Positions 42,875 to 51,757 of a DNA stretch of 64,000 nucleotides are shown in pieces; the stretch's first letter is position 1; each line of letters starts with the position of its first letter. A program made the translations under genes and the position numbers. The stretch comes from a virus. The DNA is taken from the IMG/VR virus record IMGVR_UViG_3300011115_000716, positions 26,053 to 90,052 of that record; one strand, written 5' to 3'. Under the pieces are notes generated by a model. That model did no database searches. It saw nothing but the letters and a program-made list of their open reading frames with translations, and was not told the origin of the DNA.

Positions 42875-43171
42875 ATGAGTGAAGAAGTCGTAATCCCATT
42901 ATCGACCGAAGAACCCTTTCTTCGTGTTTCTGCTGGGTCTAATCCACAATCCGTTGCATCAGCCATCGCACATGCTATCTATGAAAAACGAGCCGTTCAG
43001 GTTCGAGCTGTAGGTGCAGGAGCGGTAAATCAAGCTGTTAAGGCTATCGCTATTGCTAGCGGTTACGTAGCCCCACGCGGCATGGTACTAAGTTGCAGAC
43101 CTGGCTTTACCACAATCCAATCTCGCGATGGCGATATAAGTGCGATTGTGTTTGCCGTTACTGCATCATAA
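42875..43171 (+). CDS. SpoVS-like protein
   Basis: The 98-residue protein is a close match to the stage V sporulation protein S family: LRVSAGSNPQSVASAIAHAI, then VRAVGAGAVNQAVKAIAIASGYVAPRGM. These Alba-like small proteins may bind nucleic acids; in Bacillus SpoVS affects sporulation and septation. It is the first gene after the only clear gap (42819-42874) in this part. That gap holds an AT-rich stretch (CATATAACTCGTATATTA) that could contain a promoter. Confidence 0.85.
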   Translation: MSEEVVIPLSTEEPFLRVSAGSNPQSVASAIAHAIYEKRAVQVRAVGAGAVNQAVKAIAIASGYVAPRGMVLSCRPGFTTIQSRDGDISAIVFAVTAS

Positions 43172-43185
43172 AAAAGGTTTACTCT

Positions 43186-43193
43186 TATATAGA
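43186..43193 (+). promoter_or_regulatory. TATATAGA motif
   Basis: Third copy of the octamer, 16 bases before the ATG at 43209 and after the SpoVS gene. Together with the copies at 716 and 6086 it may mark a promoter class. Confidence 0.3.
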
Positions 43194-43208
43194 GATGAAG
43201 GAGCCATC

Positions 43209-43658
43209 ATGGCAACTAGTTACAGTGTAGGTCACGGCGTTAGACGTCGTGCCGGAAATACCAAATCAAGCTATACAGAAGCGGCAGGAAAAAGCATGAC
43301 TCGCAATCACCAAACTCACGATGAAGCAATGACAGACGCAGCCTCAGCAGGTAGCGCAAGAGCAACTATGGGAATGGATGCTTATAGTGTAAGCGCAGCC
43401 CCAGCATTAACTGGAACTCCAGTACCTAAGAAGAACCTACAAGCAGGTGACCCAACTGGTATGGGAACAAAAGTCAACAAGACCAACATTCCTTACAACG
43501 AAAAGCTTGGTGCTTCATACCGAGTTAGTGCTTCTTACACTCCAACAATTGACCCAGCAGCTGGTCCTACTATGCAATCAGCTCGTATTGTTCCGTCAAT
43601 TTCAGGTCGTGAAAACCCTAACTTTGAATCAGGCATCCAGGGCGCATCTAGCTACTAG
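43209..43658 (+). CDS. unknown protein of the SpoVS-led operon
   Basis: I start at ATG 43209, five bases after AAGGAG; the in-frame ATG at 43140 lies inside the SpoVS gene. The protein has 149 residues and is polar and Ala/Ser/Thr-rich, with no hydrophobic core and repeated PTxx(A/G) turns, so probably mostly disordered. It contains GTKVNKTNIPYNEKLGASY. No family recognised. Confidence 0.65.
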   Translation: MATSYSVGHGVRRRAGNTKSSYTEAAGKSMTRNHQTHDEAMTDAASAGSARATMGMDAYSVSAAPALTGTPVPKKNLQAGDPTGMGTKVNKTNIPYNEKLGASYRVSASYTPTIDPAAGPTMQSARIVPSISGRENPNFESGIQGASSY

Positions 43659-43666
43659 GAGTCAAA

Positions 43667-43963
43667 ATGGCACAAAGTCCATCAGACTTAATGAGCAGTG
43701 GTAATACCGGAATTCCTTTATCTACCGATTATGGTATAGGTCATGACGTTAATTCTCTTGCTCAGGCTAACGTAGCACCAATATCCTCTCCAGATGTCAT
43801 GCCTGCCTATAAAGGTAACTTAGGTCGCAAAGCTGCTATGTTTGGTAACTTCCGTAACCCTGTTCAGGGTCAAGGAACATTTTTTCCTCAAGACGATACC
43901 CCTTTTGAAGGGCCTCATTCTGACCCAGGTTCTGACTGGGTTCTTAATAAGAGAGATGACTAA
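43667..43963 (+). CDS. unknown protein of the SpoVS-led operon
   Basis: This 98-residue protein is polar, Gly/Pro/Ser-rich and probably flexible. It contains STDYGIGHDVNSLAQANV and a NLGRKAAMFGNFRNPVQGQGTF segment. Linked to the next gene by TAATG. No family recognised. Confidence 0.65.
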   Translation: MAQSPSDLMSSGNTGIPLSTDYGIGHDVNSLAQANVAPISSPDVMPAYKGNLGRKAAMFGNFRNPVQGQGTFFPQDDTPFEGPHSDPGSDWVLNKRDD

Positions 43964-44475
43964 TGGCGGGTACAGTAAATAACTTTAGTGCTAACCAAAA
44001 CTGGCAATCTATTGGTGGTAATGGGTTTAGCGGTTATAACAACCAAGGTGGCTACGGTGGCCCTGTTGCACGTGGTGAGCTTGACGCTATTCGTATTGGT
44101 ACAGGCCGTGTTCCTTCCGCAGAATATCCAGATGGTTACTTAGGTACAATTCGTTCAAGACGTGAAGACCGACTCCTAGATTCTATTAAAAACCGTGTAG
44201 GACAAAAGTCTTACCAACGTGGTGTTCACAAAGGTGAACGTATTGAAGGCTCAGCATACTTTTGGACACCAGAGTTCAATGACATGATGGGCATCAAAAG
44301 ACAGATGCGTGGACAACGAGGAAGTCTAACCCCTAGATTCTCTCCACAAATGCAATTGATGCCAGCACCTCATTTAGTTAATGATGGTAAGGCTAATACT
44401 GTTGCTGACCAACCAACTGCTTTTGATGCGCAACGTGCAAACGCATTAAACTACTTGAAACCTGCGTGGCGATAA
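43963..44475 (+). CDS. unknown Gly/Arg-rich protein of the SpoVS-led operon
   Basis: In this 170-residue protein, the first 35 residues are Gly/Asn-rich (GGNGFSGYNNQGGYGG). The middle is basic and charged (IRSRREDRLLDSIKNRVGQK) and the end proline-rich. This looks like a structural or nucleic-acid-coating protein rather than an enzyme. No family recognised. Confidence 0.65.
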   Translation: MAGTVNNFSANQNWQSIGGNGFSGYNNQGGYGGPVARGELDAIRIGTGRVPSAEYPDGYLGTIRSRREDRLLDSIKNRVGQKSYQRGVHKGERIEGSAYFWTPEFNDMMGIKRQMRGQRGSLTPRFSPQMQLMPAPHLVNDGKANTVADQPTAFDAQRANALNYLKPAWR

Positions 44476-44855
44476 TGTCACAATTTGATGGACGTTACGA
44501 TTATACAAAACCTTGGGCAGGCCCAGGTGATTCAGGATATTCTGCGTATGGCAACTCTGGAACCCCTAAATGGTCTTATAATGGACCATGGGCGTCCAAT
44601 ATGGAACGTCTTACACAGCAGGCGTTGTTGGCAGCAACGTTGCCTGGAGCACAGCTTCAGCAACTAGTTCGCCCACCTCTCCCGCAAATCCGGCTGTTTC
44701 CAGAGCTTTTTGGCTATGGTAATCCACGACTTCAACCAGGTATTGAAGATGTGGTTTCAGTAGACCGCGTGTACACGGACCCAAGAGTTTCGTGGTATTC
44801 AGGTTCACCAGCAGGATACTCTGGCAGCAGTAGAAACGATTTAGGAGCTAACTAA
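44475..44855 (+). CDS. unknown Gly/Ser/Pro/Tyr-rich protein
   Basis: I start at ATG 44475, which overlaps the previous stop; the in-frame ATG at 44466 is less likely. The protein has 126 residues. Aromatic, Gly- and Pro-rich ends flank a helical middle (LTQQALLAATLPGAQLQQLV). No family recognised. Confidence 0.65.
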   Translation: MSQFDGRYDYTKPWAGPGDSGYSAYGNSGTPKWSYNGPWASNMERLTQQALLAATLPGAQLQQLVRPPLPQIRLFPELFGYGNPRLQPGIEDVVSVDRVYTDPRVSWYSGSPAGYSGSSRNDLGAN

Positions 44856-46528
44856 TGGCTAACCGTCCATATCGAGGAAAAAGAACCTCTAAACTTAAAC
44901 TTGAGTTTGGTATTCCTGCAGTAGAGCTGCCAGAAGAAGAAACCACAAAACCACAGATGGGTAGTCCAGATGTTGTTCCTGCTGTAATTCCTGAAGGTGA
45001 AGACTACTCAGCTGCTGCAAAAGGTGGCGGGCTATCTGGTACCCCAAAGATTTTTAGCAATGGCCGTATGGTTGTTGACCGCTCTGCAGCAAGAGATGAA
45101 GATACTGAAAACAGGATTAAAGAAGTTTTAGGTGACACAAGATTAAACGGAGTAACCAAAGACGAAGACTGGGACAGTGCGGCAAAGCAAGTTAGACAAG
45201 GCGCAGAGCCTCTTGGTCTCGATGCAAACGAATCCTATGACCACATAACTCAAACTCACGATGCAATTAAAGGTTTCTTAAGTAAACTTCCTGAAACAAT
45301 TCTTAGCAAAGCAGATGCTCACGACGAGGCCGCTAAAGCAATTGAAAAAATTAAAGCAGGCCATCCTGAAGCTCAGAAACAACGCGATATGGCTGCTAAA
45401 CTCCGTAAGTTTGTAGGAATACCAGAAGGTATTAGCAATGCTCACGAACTCCGTGCTGCAAGAGATGCAGTTATGAATGGTGGAGGAACTCTAGGTAAGA
45501 ACCTAGACTACCAATTAAACGTTAATAACAAACTTGTTAAAGCTCAGGCAAATCTTTGGAAATTAAAAAAAGGTGGTACAACCTTTGCATCTGATTCTCC
45601 TTCAGTAAACCACCCAGCGCTAAAGGCAGCCCACAAAGAAATTATGGGAGTTAATAAATCTATTAATAGTATTTTAAAGCCATTAGGTATATCTTCACCA
45701 GTACCAGCCTCCCAACTTACAGTTTTAGATAAGTCAATAGGTAAACTGCAAGAGCCTAGTAAAACTATATCTCCTGATGAATACCGCGACCCACACCCAG
45801 AAACCGAAGAACTATCTAAGCCTGGCCACATCTGGGGAGAAAAGCCAGGACTTGGTCTTACAGACAGTACTAAAGATTTTACCCCTTATGCTGCAAAAGA
45901 TTCCAGAGAGCGTGAACAAATACCTTTGACTAAAGAAGGTGAAACTTATATTAAAAAAACCTATGGTGAAAAGCATCCAGTAATGACTAGGTTTAGGTCA
46001 GCAAAAGCTTCATTGAATAAAAAGAACATTCTAAAAGATAAACTTAGAAACGCCGGCCCAGATTCCGTTGAAGACATACTTTCAACAGATGATGGTAGAA
46101 ATGATGAATTAAAAGACAAACTAACTATGGGCCAGTATTCTGAAGAAAGCCAAAAAAAGGCTACTGTAAATCCTGCAGCTAAGTTTGTAGATACCTCAGA
46201 AGCAGGAACCATTGCTAGAGGAGCCAGAGCCGCTGCAATGGAAGGCGCAAATGTTGACAGGGAATCAAAGAGGCTAGTTCAACACCACGCTAGCGTTGCG
46301 TTTGAGTCCCTTATTGCAGGAAATGCTGTTCCATTAGCAAGCACCAATTTTATTAAGGCTCACCCTGACGCAGAGAAAATTATAGGCGTTGTTGAAAGAA
46401 AAGCTGCCGCACACATTAGTGCAGTAGCGGCCTTTAAATCAGGACACAGGCCTACCCTAGAACACAGAAACATTTTAGGTCCAGCTGGTCTTAAGAGAGC
46501 TCAAACCCAAGCTGAATCTGGTGAGTAG
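44855..46528 (+). CDS. large unknown helical protein of the SpoVS-led operon
   Basis: The 557-residue protein starts on the previous stop (TAATG). After a polar N-terminus it is mostly charged helix (HDEAAKAIEKIKAGHPEAQKQRDMAAKLRKF and similar), with no Cys-rich, Walker or nuclease motif. Composition resembles that of internal virion, ejection or scaffold proteins. Similar in style to the gene at 47120. No family recognised. Confidence 0.7.
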   Translation: MANRPYRGKRTSKLKLEFGIPAVELPEEETTKPQMGSPDVVPAVIPEGEDYSAAAKGGGLSGTPKIFSNGRMVVDRSAARDEDTENRIKEVLGDTRLNGVTKDEDWDSAAKQVRQGAEPLGLDANESYDHITQTHDAIKGFLSKLPETILSKADAHDEAAKAIEKIKAGHPEAQKQRDMAAKLRKFVGIPEGISNAHELRAARDAVMNGGGTLGKNLDYQLNVNNKLVKAQANLWKLKKGGTTFASDSPSVNHPALKAAHKEIMGVNKSINSILKPLGISSPVPASQLTVLDKSIGKLQEPSKTISPDEYRDPHPETEELSKPGHIWGEKPGLGLTDSTKDFTPYAAKDSREREQIPLTKEGETYIKKTYGEKHPVMTRFRSAKASLNKKNILKDKLRNAGPDSVEDILSTDDGRNDELKDKLTMGQYSEESQKKATVNPAAKFVDTSEAGTIARGARAAAMEGANVDRESKRLVQHHASVAFESLIAGNAVPLASTNFIKAHPDAEKIIGVVERKAAAHISAVAAFKSGHRPTLEHRNILGPAGLKRAQTQAESGE

Positions 46529-46530
46529 TA

Positions 46531-46932
46531 ATGGCAGTTCACGTATACGAGGTTCATATAAAAACTCCTTCATCTAAAAGTTGGAGTTTTCATAGTGAAC
46601 ACACAAGCAACACCTCGGCATTAAACGTTGCAAATAAGCTAAAAAAAGCATCACTTAGCAGTGATTCTATTAGAGGCACACAGATAAAAGTAATAAAAAT
46701 AGAACACAAACCAGTTTCAGAAACAGTTTTATCAACACCTGCACCAGTATCTAAGAAACCTCCTAAAAAGGAGAGGCCTAAAGCTAAAACAAACTTAGAA
46801 AAAATGACAGACATTAAAGCTAAACCACACGCTAGAACCCCTAGGGACCCTTCAAACAAAGTTAGATTACCTAGAAAACCAGGAAAAGTAAACGCAACAA
46901 TGCCTGGGACTACCCCGAAAAGAGGAAACTAA
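46531..46932 (+). CDS. unknown basic protein of the SpoVS-led operon
   Basis: In this 133-residue protein, the first 60 residues are a small alpha/beta unit (VHVYEVHIKTPSSKSWSFHSEH, then a helix with NVANKLKKA). The remainder is Pro/Lys-rich and disordered. Probably nucleic-acid binding. TAATG to the next gene. Confidence 0.65.
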   Translation: MAVHVYEVHIKTPSSKSWSFHSEHTSNTSALNVANKLKKASLSSDSIRGTQIKVIKIEHKPVSETVLSTPAPVSKKPPKKERPKAKTNLEKMTDIKAKPHARTPRDPSNKVRLPRKPGKVNATMPGTTPKRGN

Positions 46933-47120
46933 TGTCATCTGATGGCGACGGCGGCGAAATGATGGAACTTCAGGCCTATGATATTATCAAGAATGGGTCA
47001 AGACCTTGTCCATCATGTAAAACAATGATGAATCCTGTAGAATTTTTATATGGAAAAGGCGTATGCCCAGAGTGTCTGGAAAAGCGCAATGAACTACGTA
47101 TTAAAGGAAGGCTAGCATAA
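46932..47120 (+). CDS. small zinc-ribbon protein
   Basis: In this 62-residue protein, CPSCKTMMNPVEFLYGKGVCPECLEKR gives two CxxC knuckles of a zinc ribbon. TAATG junctions on both sides. Function unknown. Confidence 0.7.
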   Translation: MSSDGDGGEMMELQAYDIIKNGSRPCPSCKTMMNPVEFLYGKGVCPECLEKRNELRIKGRLA

Positions 47121-50056
47121 TGGCTGGTAAAAGACCTATTGGCGGTAACCCCGAAGAAGCTGCACCTGCAGAATCGACTACTGCTGTTCCTAAAAAATCG
47201 GTTACCCTCCCAGACTTTAGCTCTCTATGGGGTAAAACAAGCAACTCATCCCCATCAATTTCTGAGGAACAACTTGGGAATGCTACGGTTGGTAGTGGAG
47301 AAACAGATTCGCTTCGAGAAGAACGTGAAGCTATGCCTGCTGACCCTATGGTTGAGGAAAGTAAGTCAAGAAGACTTGTAACTGCTGCTGCCAATTTAGG
47401 TAGAAAAGGGTTTTTAAACCCAAAGAAAAAAGTTAGTTACAGAGACCAAGCCATTATTGGTCACGCAGAACTTACTAATATAAGCGCAGACCTTGCAACC
47501 AAAGTTGAAGAATTACGTCGTCAAGTTCCTATCACTGAAAACGGAAAAGCCAGTCCAATGTACGATAGATTACACTCTATCCTTGATTTGGCAGACCACC
47601 ACATAGCTCAAGCAAGCATTGAGCACATGCGAGGACACTACGGCGTAGATTATCTTGATGCTCATCCAAACATGGACAACAAGCCAGTTGATGGTGTTGG
47701 TTTAACTGAAATTAGAAAAGCAGCACAAGCGGGCACTGATGCTAAAGGGTTAATCTCTGTTGCTCCAATTATTCCTAAAGGTTCAATTAACTTTACAAGA
47801 CGTGCTGCTGAGCTTTTAAAGCAAGCATCTGCTCACTTAACCACTATTAGCATTCAAGGTCAAGCAGCAGCAAGACAAAACAAGGACTTAACTGCACCAG
47901 AACCATTTGATGTTGATGGCTCTCTTCAAAAAAAGATTGATGATACATCAGCAGAATACGCAAATACTATTGACGTTGGTCACAAATTCCAAAACCCAGA
48001 TAGAAAACAGCCAGAAGGTATGGCGTTAGCAACTGCACAAAGAGATGAGTCTAAGAGAATCAACACTCCTGATTTCTTATCTGCAATGGGCGAGCCAGAA
48101 ATTGGCGCATCAAGAGCAGCTGATATTAAATCTATGTTTGATAGAAGAGGAAAAGCACCTCAGGTATTAGCTGCTGCTAAAAAAGTTCACGCAACTATTC
48201 AGCGTACACTTGCCTTGTCTGCATTTCACAGAATTTTTGGCGAAAAACTTGTAGCTAATGAAGCTGCACAAAACGCTAACATGGACTTTATTAAACCTGC
48301 GCTAGAACGCAACGCCGCAGTACGAACTGGTAATGCGTATGAAGCAGCCAAGGTGAGCACATTAAGACAACAATACCCTGTTACTCCAGTGCTTGCAGAA
48401 ATGCCTGTTGCTGAAAAAGTTGCTAGGGACATTGCGGGACGAAACGTTTCAGTAGATAAGACCACAGATTTACCAGCTGACAGTCTAATGTCCAGAGCTA
48501 AAGAGGCTATCGATAAAGCCAATGCATCCGGAGATACTGCTACAGCGGGAGCATTGCAGGGTCACATTGACTCAATTACCCACCACACTACTATGAGAGA
48601 TTTAAACGCTGACGCTCAGCGTGGTGCCGTAATAAAGAGTGGCTCATCAGCAGCTGCACTAAGACTTCCTACAGAACAAGAACTTCTCGGAGAAGTTGGC
48701 GAGAGAAGTCACCGCTATGGAAACGTCGGAGGACCTAACCCAGGTGTTTCTGCAGATTCTCTTATGACTACAAGCGACTGGGCAGACAGAACTCTAGACG
48801 ACAACCCTGTGCCAACACAAACTATTGAGCGAGCATCCGGTTTCCTTGCCGCTCACCCTGGTGACGCTATGACAGAACTAACTAAATCTTCCGATATTTC
48901 TGATAATAATGAAAGAATTGCTGCAAATAAAGATGAGCTAGAATCAGAAGGAATTAAAACAACACGTAAGCGTAAGCTTCTAAAAGAAAACAAGGCGTTA
49001 GGAATTACAAACGAAAACGCCAAAGATGCTCAAAATAAAATCCCAGCACTTAAATCTGCGCTAGTAGCATACCACGCAGGAGCAATTGATAGAAGCACTC
49101 AAGCTCTTAAACTAGCGTTGTTTAATACGGGAACTATTAAGGGTAGAGAAGGCGACGCACCAGTAAACACAGGTATTCAAGCTGCTGTAAAGCCAGAAGA
49201 AGCACTACCATCTGGAGAAGAGCTTCCTTATCCAGAGCTACCTCACCCAGAACTACCTGACCGTAAAAAGCTATTTAACAGATTTATGGCAACATCCGGA
49301 ATTAACCCAAATCCTAATGAGCCTAACGTAGTTCAACTAAGGGATAAAAAAGGTAACCCATTAGATTATAAAAAGGCAAGAAGTCGTGGGGCTGTTTTTG
49401 CTGATGCTGCACTTAATCAGTATGCCTATGGACCTACCTTCAAAGTTCCTGAAGATGAAGCAGGGTTCTATAAGCAAGAGCAAGAAGTTGCTAAGCAACC
49501 CGTTCGTGGTGACGCTACTAGCGCAAGCCTAGCAGAAGTACAACGACGCCTTGGAGAATCCTTAAAAACCGAAGACCAGTCAAGATTTGCTGCAGCAAAC
49601 GCTGAAGACGAAGCAGCCAGAGAAAAAGGAAGAAGTTACGGAGTCCCAGAAGAACTTCTTCCAATGGTCACAAGCGGAAGCAACGTTCGCGGTATCTTGC
49701 CACTAGGTAACAAAGGAAGTGCTCCACTGGTTTCATCAAGTGGACAGTCAGCAGTTGTCCCTGGTATTGGTGTTGTCCCAATTCCTCCACGTAAAAAGGT
49801 TCAAAAGAAAGCCCGTAAAGGAAAGCTAACCGCAGCTGACCTATTACCAGGCCTCCTAGACTCTACCGATAAGCCAGAAGTGTCTAGCCTAGACGTAAGA
49901 AAACTTATTCGTAAAGGCGCAAGAGGAGACTCAGCTGCTAGTGGAATGGAAGAGGTTGACGCAACAGCTAAACCAGAAAAACTAGGACCCCAGTTTAAAG
50001 GTTACACCGTTGAAGGTGCTACCGAAAACGAAATCAAAAAACTAGGTGAAGTATAA
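47120..50056 (+). CDS. very large unknown protein of the SpoVS-led operon
   Basis: The 978-residue protein is the longest in the window. It has helical, Ala/Lys/Glu-rich blocks (KVSYRDQAIIGHAELTNISADL and LDLADHHIAQASIEHMRGH at about 110-170) separated by polar linkers. A Pro-rich repeat PYPELPHPELPD occurs near residue 700, and a basic stretch RKKVQKKARKGK near 893. No enzyme motif, membrane segment or signal peptide. It resembles internal virion proteins in composition, but no homology is visible. Confidence 0.7.
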   Translation: MAGKRPIGGNPEEAAPAESTTAVPKKSVTLPDFSSLWGKTSNSSPSISEEQLGNATVGSGETDSLREEREAMPADPMVEESKSRRLVTAAANLGRKGFLNPKKKVSYRDQAIIGHAELTNISADLATKVEELRRQVPITENGKASPMYDRLHSILDLADHHIAQASIEHMRGHYGVDYLDAHPNMDNKPVDGVGLTEIRKAAQAGTDAKGLISVAPIIPKGSINFTRRAAELLKQASAHLTTISIQGQAAARQNKDLTAPEPFDVDGSLQKKIDDTSAEYANTIDVGHKFQNPDRKQPEGMALATAQRDESKRINTPDFLSAMGEPEIGASRAADIKSMFDRRGKAPQVLAAAKKVHATIQRTLALSAFHRIFGEKLVANEAAQNANMDFIKPALERNAAVRTGNAYEAAKVSTLRQQYPVTPVLAEMPVAEKVARDIAGRNVSVDKTTDLPADSLMSRAKEAIDKANASGDTATAGALQGHIDSITHHTTMRDLNADAQRGAVIKSGSSAAALRLPTEQELLGEVGERSHRYGNVGGPNPGVSADSLMTTSDWADRTLDDNPVPTQTIERASGFLAAHPGDAMTELTKSSDISDNNERIAANKDELESEGIKTTRKRKLLKENKALGITNENAKDAQNKIPALKSALVAYHAGAIDRSTQALKLALFNTGTIKGREGDAPVNTGIQAAVKPEEALPSGEELPYPELPHPELPDRKKLFNRFMATSGINPNPNEPNVVQLRDKKGNPLDYKKARSRGAVFADAALNQYAYGPTFKVPEDEAGFYKQEQEVAKQPVRGDATSASLAEVQRRLGESLKTEDQSRFAAANAEDEAAREKGRSYGVPEELLPMVTSGSNVRGILPLGNKGSAPLVSSSGQSAVVPGIGVVPIPPRKKVQKKARKGKLTAADLLPGLLDSTDKPEVSSLDVRKLIRKGARGDSAASGMEEVDATAKPEKLGPQFKGYTVEGATENEIKKLGEV

Positions 50057-50058
50057 CC

Positions 50059-50499
50059 ATGGAAATGCCTGAGGAAAATTTATCTAAACAGATGATGGCT
50101 AGATATAACCGTGAAACTGGCGCACCATCATCCATGACTCACCTAAAGAATATTATGCGAATTGCTAATAACGTTAAAGATGCAACTGAAGTAGCCCGCC
50201 CAGTTCCAAAAGAAATTATAGACCAGGCAAATTTAGGCGTTTCCCATACGGAAAAGGCATTAAACTTACATAAGAGCGGTGGAAATCTTGCAGAAGTTGT
50301 CCATCATTTGAAGTCTGGAGTAGATGCCCTAACAGGTGTAGGACATGCTATATTTAATCTAGGAAAAGATGTTCACGGTAAACTTGAGGCAGCCTCCGAG
50401 AACTCTCCTGGAGTATACTCAGATGTAATGGATACTACCCTAGGAGTTCCACAAGAACACCTAGACAATTTTGTTCAAGAAGCTAATAAAGGAAACTAA
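50059..50499 (+). CDS. unknown helical protein
   Basis: This 146-residue protein is almost all helix: LKNIMRIANNVKDATEV, ANLGVSHTEKALNLHKSGGN, VVHHLKSGVDAL. The His-rich helical repeats echo parts of the 978-residue protein before it, so the two may interact or share ancestry. No family recognised. Confidence 0.65.
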   Translation: MEMPEENLSKQMMARYNRETGAPSSMTHLKNIMRIANNVKDATEVARPVPKEIIDQANLGVSHTEKALNLHKSGGNLAEVVHHLKSGVDALTGVGHAIFNLGKDVHGKLEAASENSPGVYSDVMDTTLGVPQEHLDNFVQEANKGN

Positions 50500-50500
50500 C

Positions 50501-50716
50501 ATGGCAGTAAACAGCAGCCGTTCAATGAACGTAAGCCTTACCGAAGGCACTACAGACGGTAAGTACCGTAAGGTTCGCCCTGACACCGAGATTGGTGATA
50601 CAATGGGCAATGAAAAGACTATGGACAATCGTCAGAGTCTACACCCATTCTATGGTTACGGATTTATTACATCCGAATACCCGGATGACCAAAAAGTAAA
50701 CCCAGGAAAGTCGTGA
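50501..50716 (+). CDS. unknown small protein, possibly the 5' part of a frame-broken gene
   Basis: I start at ATG 50501 (AAAGGA upstream), not the in-frame ATG at 50471. The 71-residue protein is polar and ends ...DDQKVNPGKS at TGA 50714. A second open frame (50700-51110), shifted by one base, continues past this stop without a start codon of its own near its beginning. The two may be one gene joined by recoding or split by a mutation or sequence error. Confidence 0.6.
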   Translation: MAVNSSRSMNVSLTEGTTDGKYRKVRPDTEIGDTMGNEKTMDNRQSLHPFYGYGFITSEYPDDQKVNPGKS

Positions 50717-51110
50717 AAAAAAGCTCGCTAAGAGTGAGCTAAAGCGCGCAGTAACTGCACGTGCAAATGTTGAACGTGCTAAAAGCCCTTTCAACTTTCC
50801 TGACCCAGGCGCGACTCAGCGTGCAAACGTCCGTGTTGGTAAAGCCACAAGCGGAACTAAAGAAGCTGGAGTTAGCTCAAGAGGCCAAGCAAGAGCTGCC
50901 TCTAAGGGTCTTAAGGTGGTCACAAAGAGAGTTACCAAAAATGCAAAAGATGAAGTTTCTTCTAACAAGAGATACATGAAGACCGCTGAGGCTATGACTA
51001 AAGGCCAAAATAAACTAAATAGAGCTACAGACGTAGCTGAGAAGTCAACAAAATTTGGAAACGCTAAAGCCTATAAAAAGGTCACAGGAAAAAGCCCGCG
51101 TAGCAGATAA
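50700..51110 (+). CDS. downstream part of the frame-broken gene
   Basis: The frame is open from 50700 to TAA 51108-51110 but has no ATG, GTG or TTG before GTG 50916. Yet residues upstream of that point look coding (KLAKSELKRAVTARANVERA, then RANVRVGKATSG). The protein is basic and helical. Starting at GTG 50916 would give 64 residues. The preceding gene ends in another frame at 50716, with a run of seven A just after it. Either recoding or a real or artefactual frameshift explains this. Confidence 0.5.
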   Translation, partial: TQESREKKLAKSELKRAVTARANVERAKSPFNFPDPGATQRANVRVGKATSGTKEAGVSSRGQARAASKGLKVVTKRVTKNAKDEVSSNKRYMKTAEAMTKGQNKLNRATDVAEKSTKFGNAKAYKKVTGKSPRSR

Positions 51111-51133
51111 CTAAATTTTAAATTTAATTAGTT

Positions 51134-51159
51134 AAACCCCTTCCATTTGGGAGGGGTTT
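51134..51159 (+). terminator. terminator of the SpoVS-led operon
   Basis: An 11-bp stem (AAACCCCTTCC with GGGAGGGGTTT, one G-U pair) with loop ATTT at 51145-51148. The T run is short (TTTATA). It marks the end of the 8-kb operon that began at 42875. Confidence 0.75.
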
Positions 51160-51188
51160 ATACTATGATGGGTATATAAGGAGTATCA

Positions 51189-51743
51189 ATGCAAGAATTT
51201 AAACCAACAATCGGGTCAAAGCCTATCGATGGCCCAGTCATTCGTTTACTACGTTGTTTAGTATGTGAGTCATGGGAAGAGCTGCCAGATTTTGAAGGCC
51301 CATCCAATTTTGATTACCTATTAGAGATTTCACTAGAGAAGCATAAGTTTCCATCCGGTGAGCCACACGTAGGTAAACTGTTTAAGGTTCCGGTAAAGAC
51401 CTGGGTTAACCCAGAACAGAAGAAAGCCGTCCTTGACCAGTTAGCTCAGGGTGGTTCAAAAGGTCTAGATGAGTTAGACCCTAACAAAACATTTTATGAA
51501 ACCAAGATGACATTTGCTGATGAGGCAATGACATGTTGGATTGCTCATAATAAAGTCACAGCCAATTGTGACGATTATGAAACACCTAAGAAGCGTTTGC
51601 TACCAGACACAGCGGTAGAACGTAAAGAACTAGGTATGCCTAAGCCAGAACACCTGGAAGGTCCACAAGTCTACACTTGCCATTTCTGCCCGTACCATGG
51701 TAAAGTGTTAGAACGTAAACGCCAAATTCTTGGCCTATATTAA
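51189..51743 (+). CDS. hypothetical protein with two Cys pairs
   Basis: In this 184-residue protein, CLVC near residue 24 and CHFC near residue 165 may bind one zinc ion across the fold. The centre is acidic and alpha/beta. SD AAGGAG lies before the ATG. It opens the segment up to the reductase, after the terminator. Family not recognised. Confidence 0.65.
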   Translation: MQEFKPTIGSKPIDGPVIRLLRCLVCESWEELPDFEGPSNFDYLLEISLEKHKFPSGEPHVGKLFKVPVKTWVNPEQKKAVLDQLAQGGSKGLDELDPNKTFYETKMTFADEAMTCWIAHNKVTANCDDYETPKKRLLPDTAVERKELGMPKPEHLEGPQVYTCHFCPYHGKVLERKRQILGLY

Positions 51744-51757
51744 ATAAGGAAAATAAC

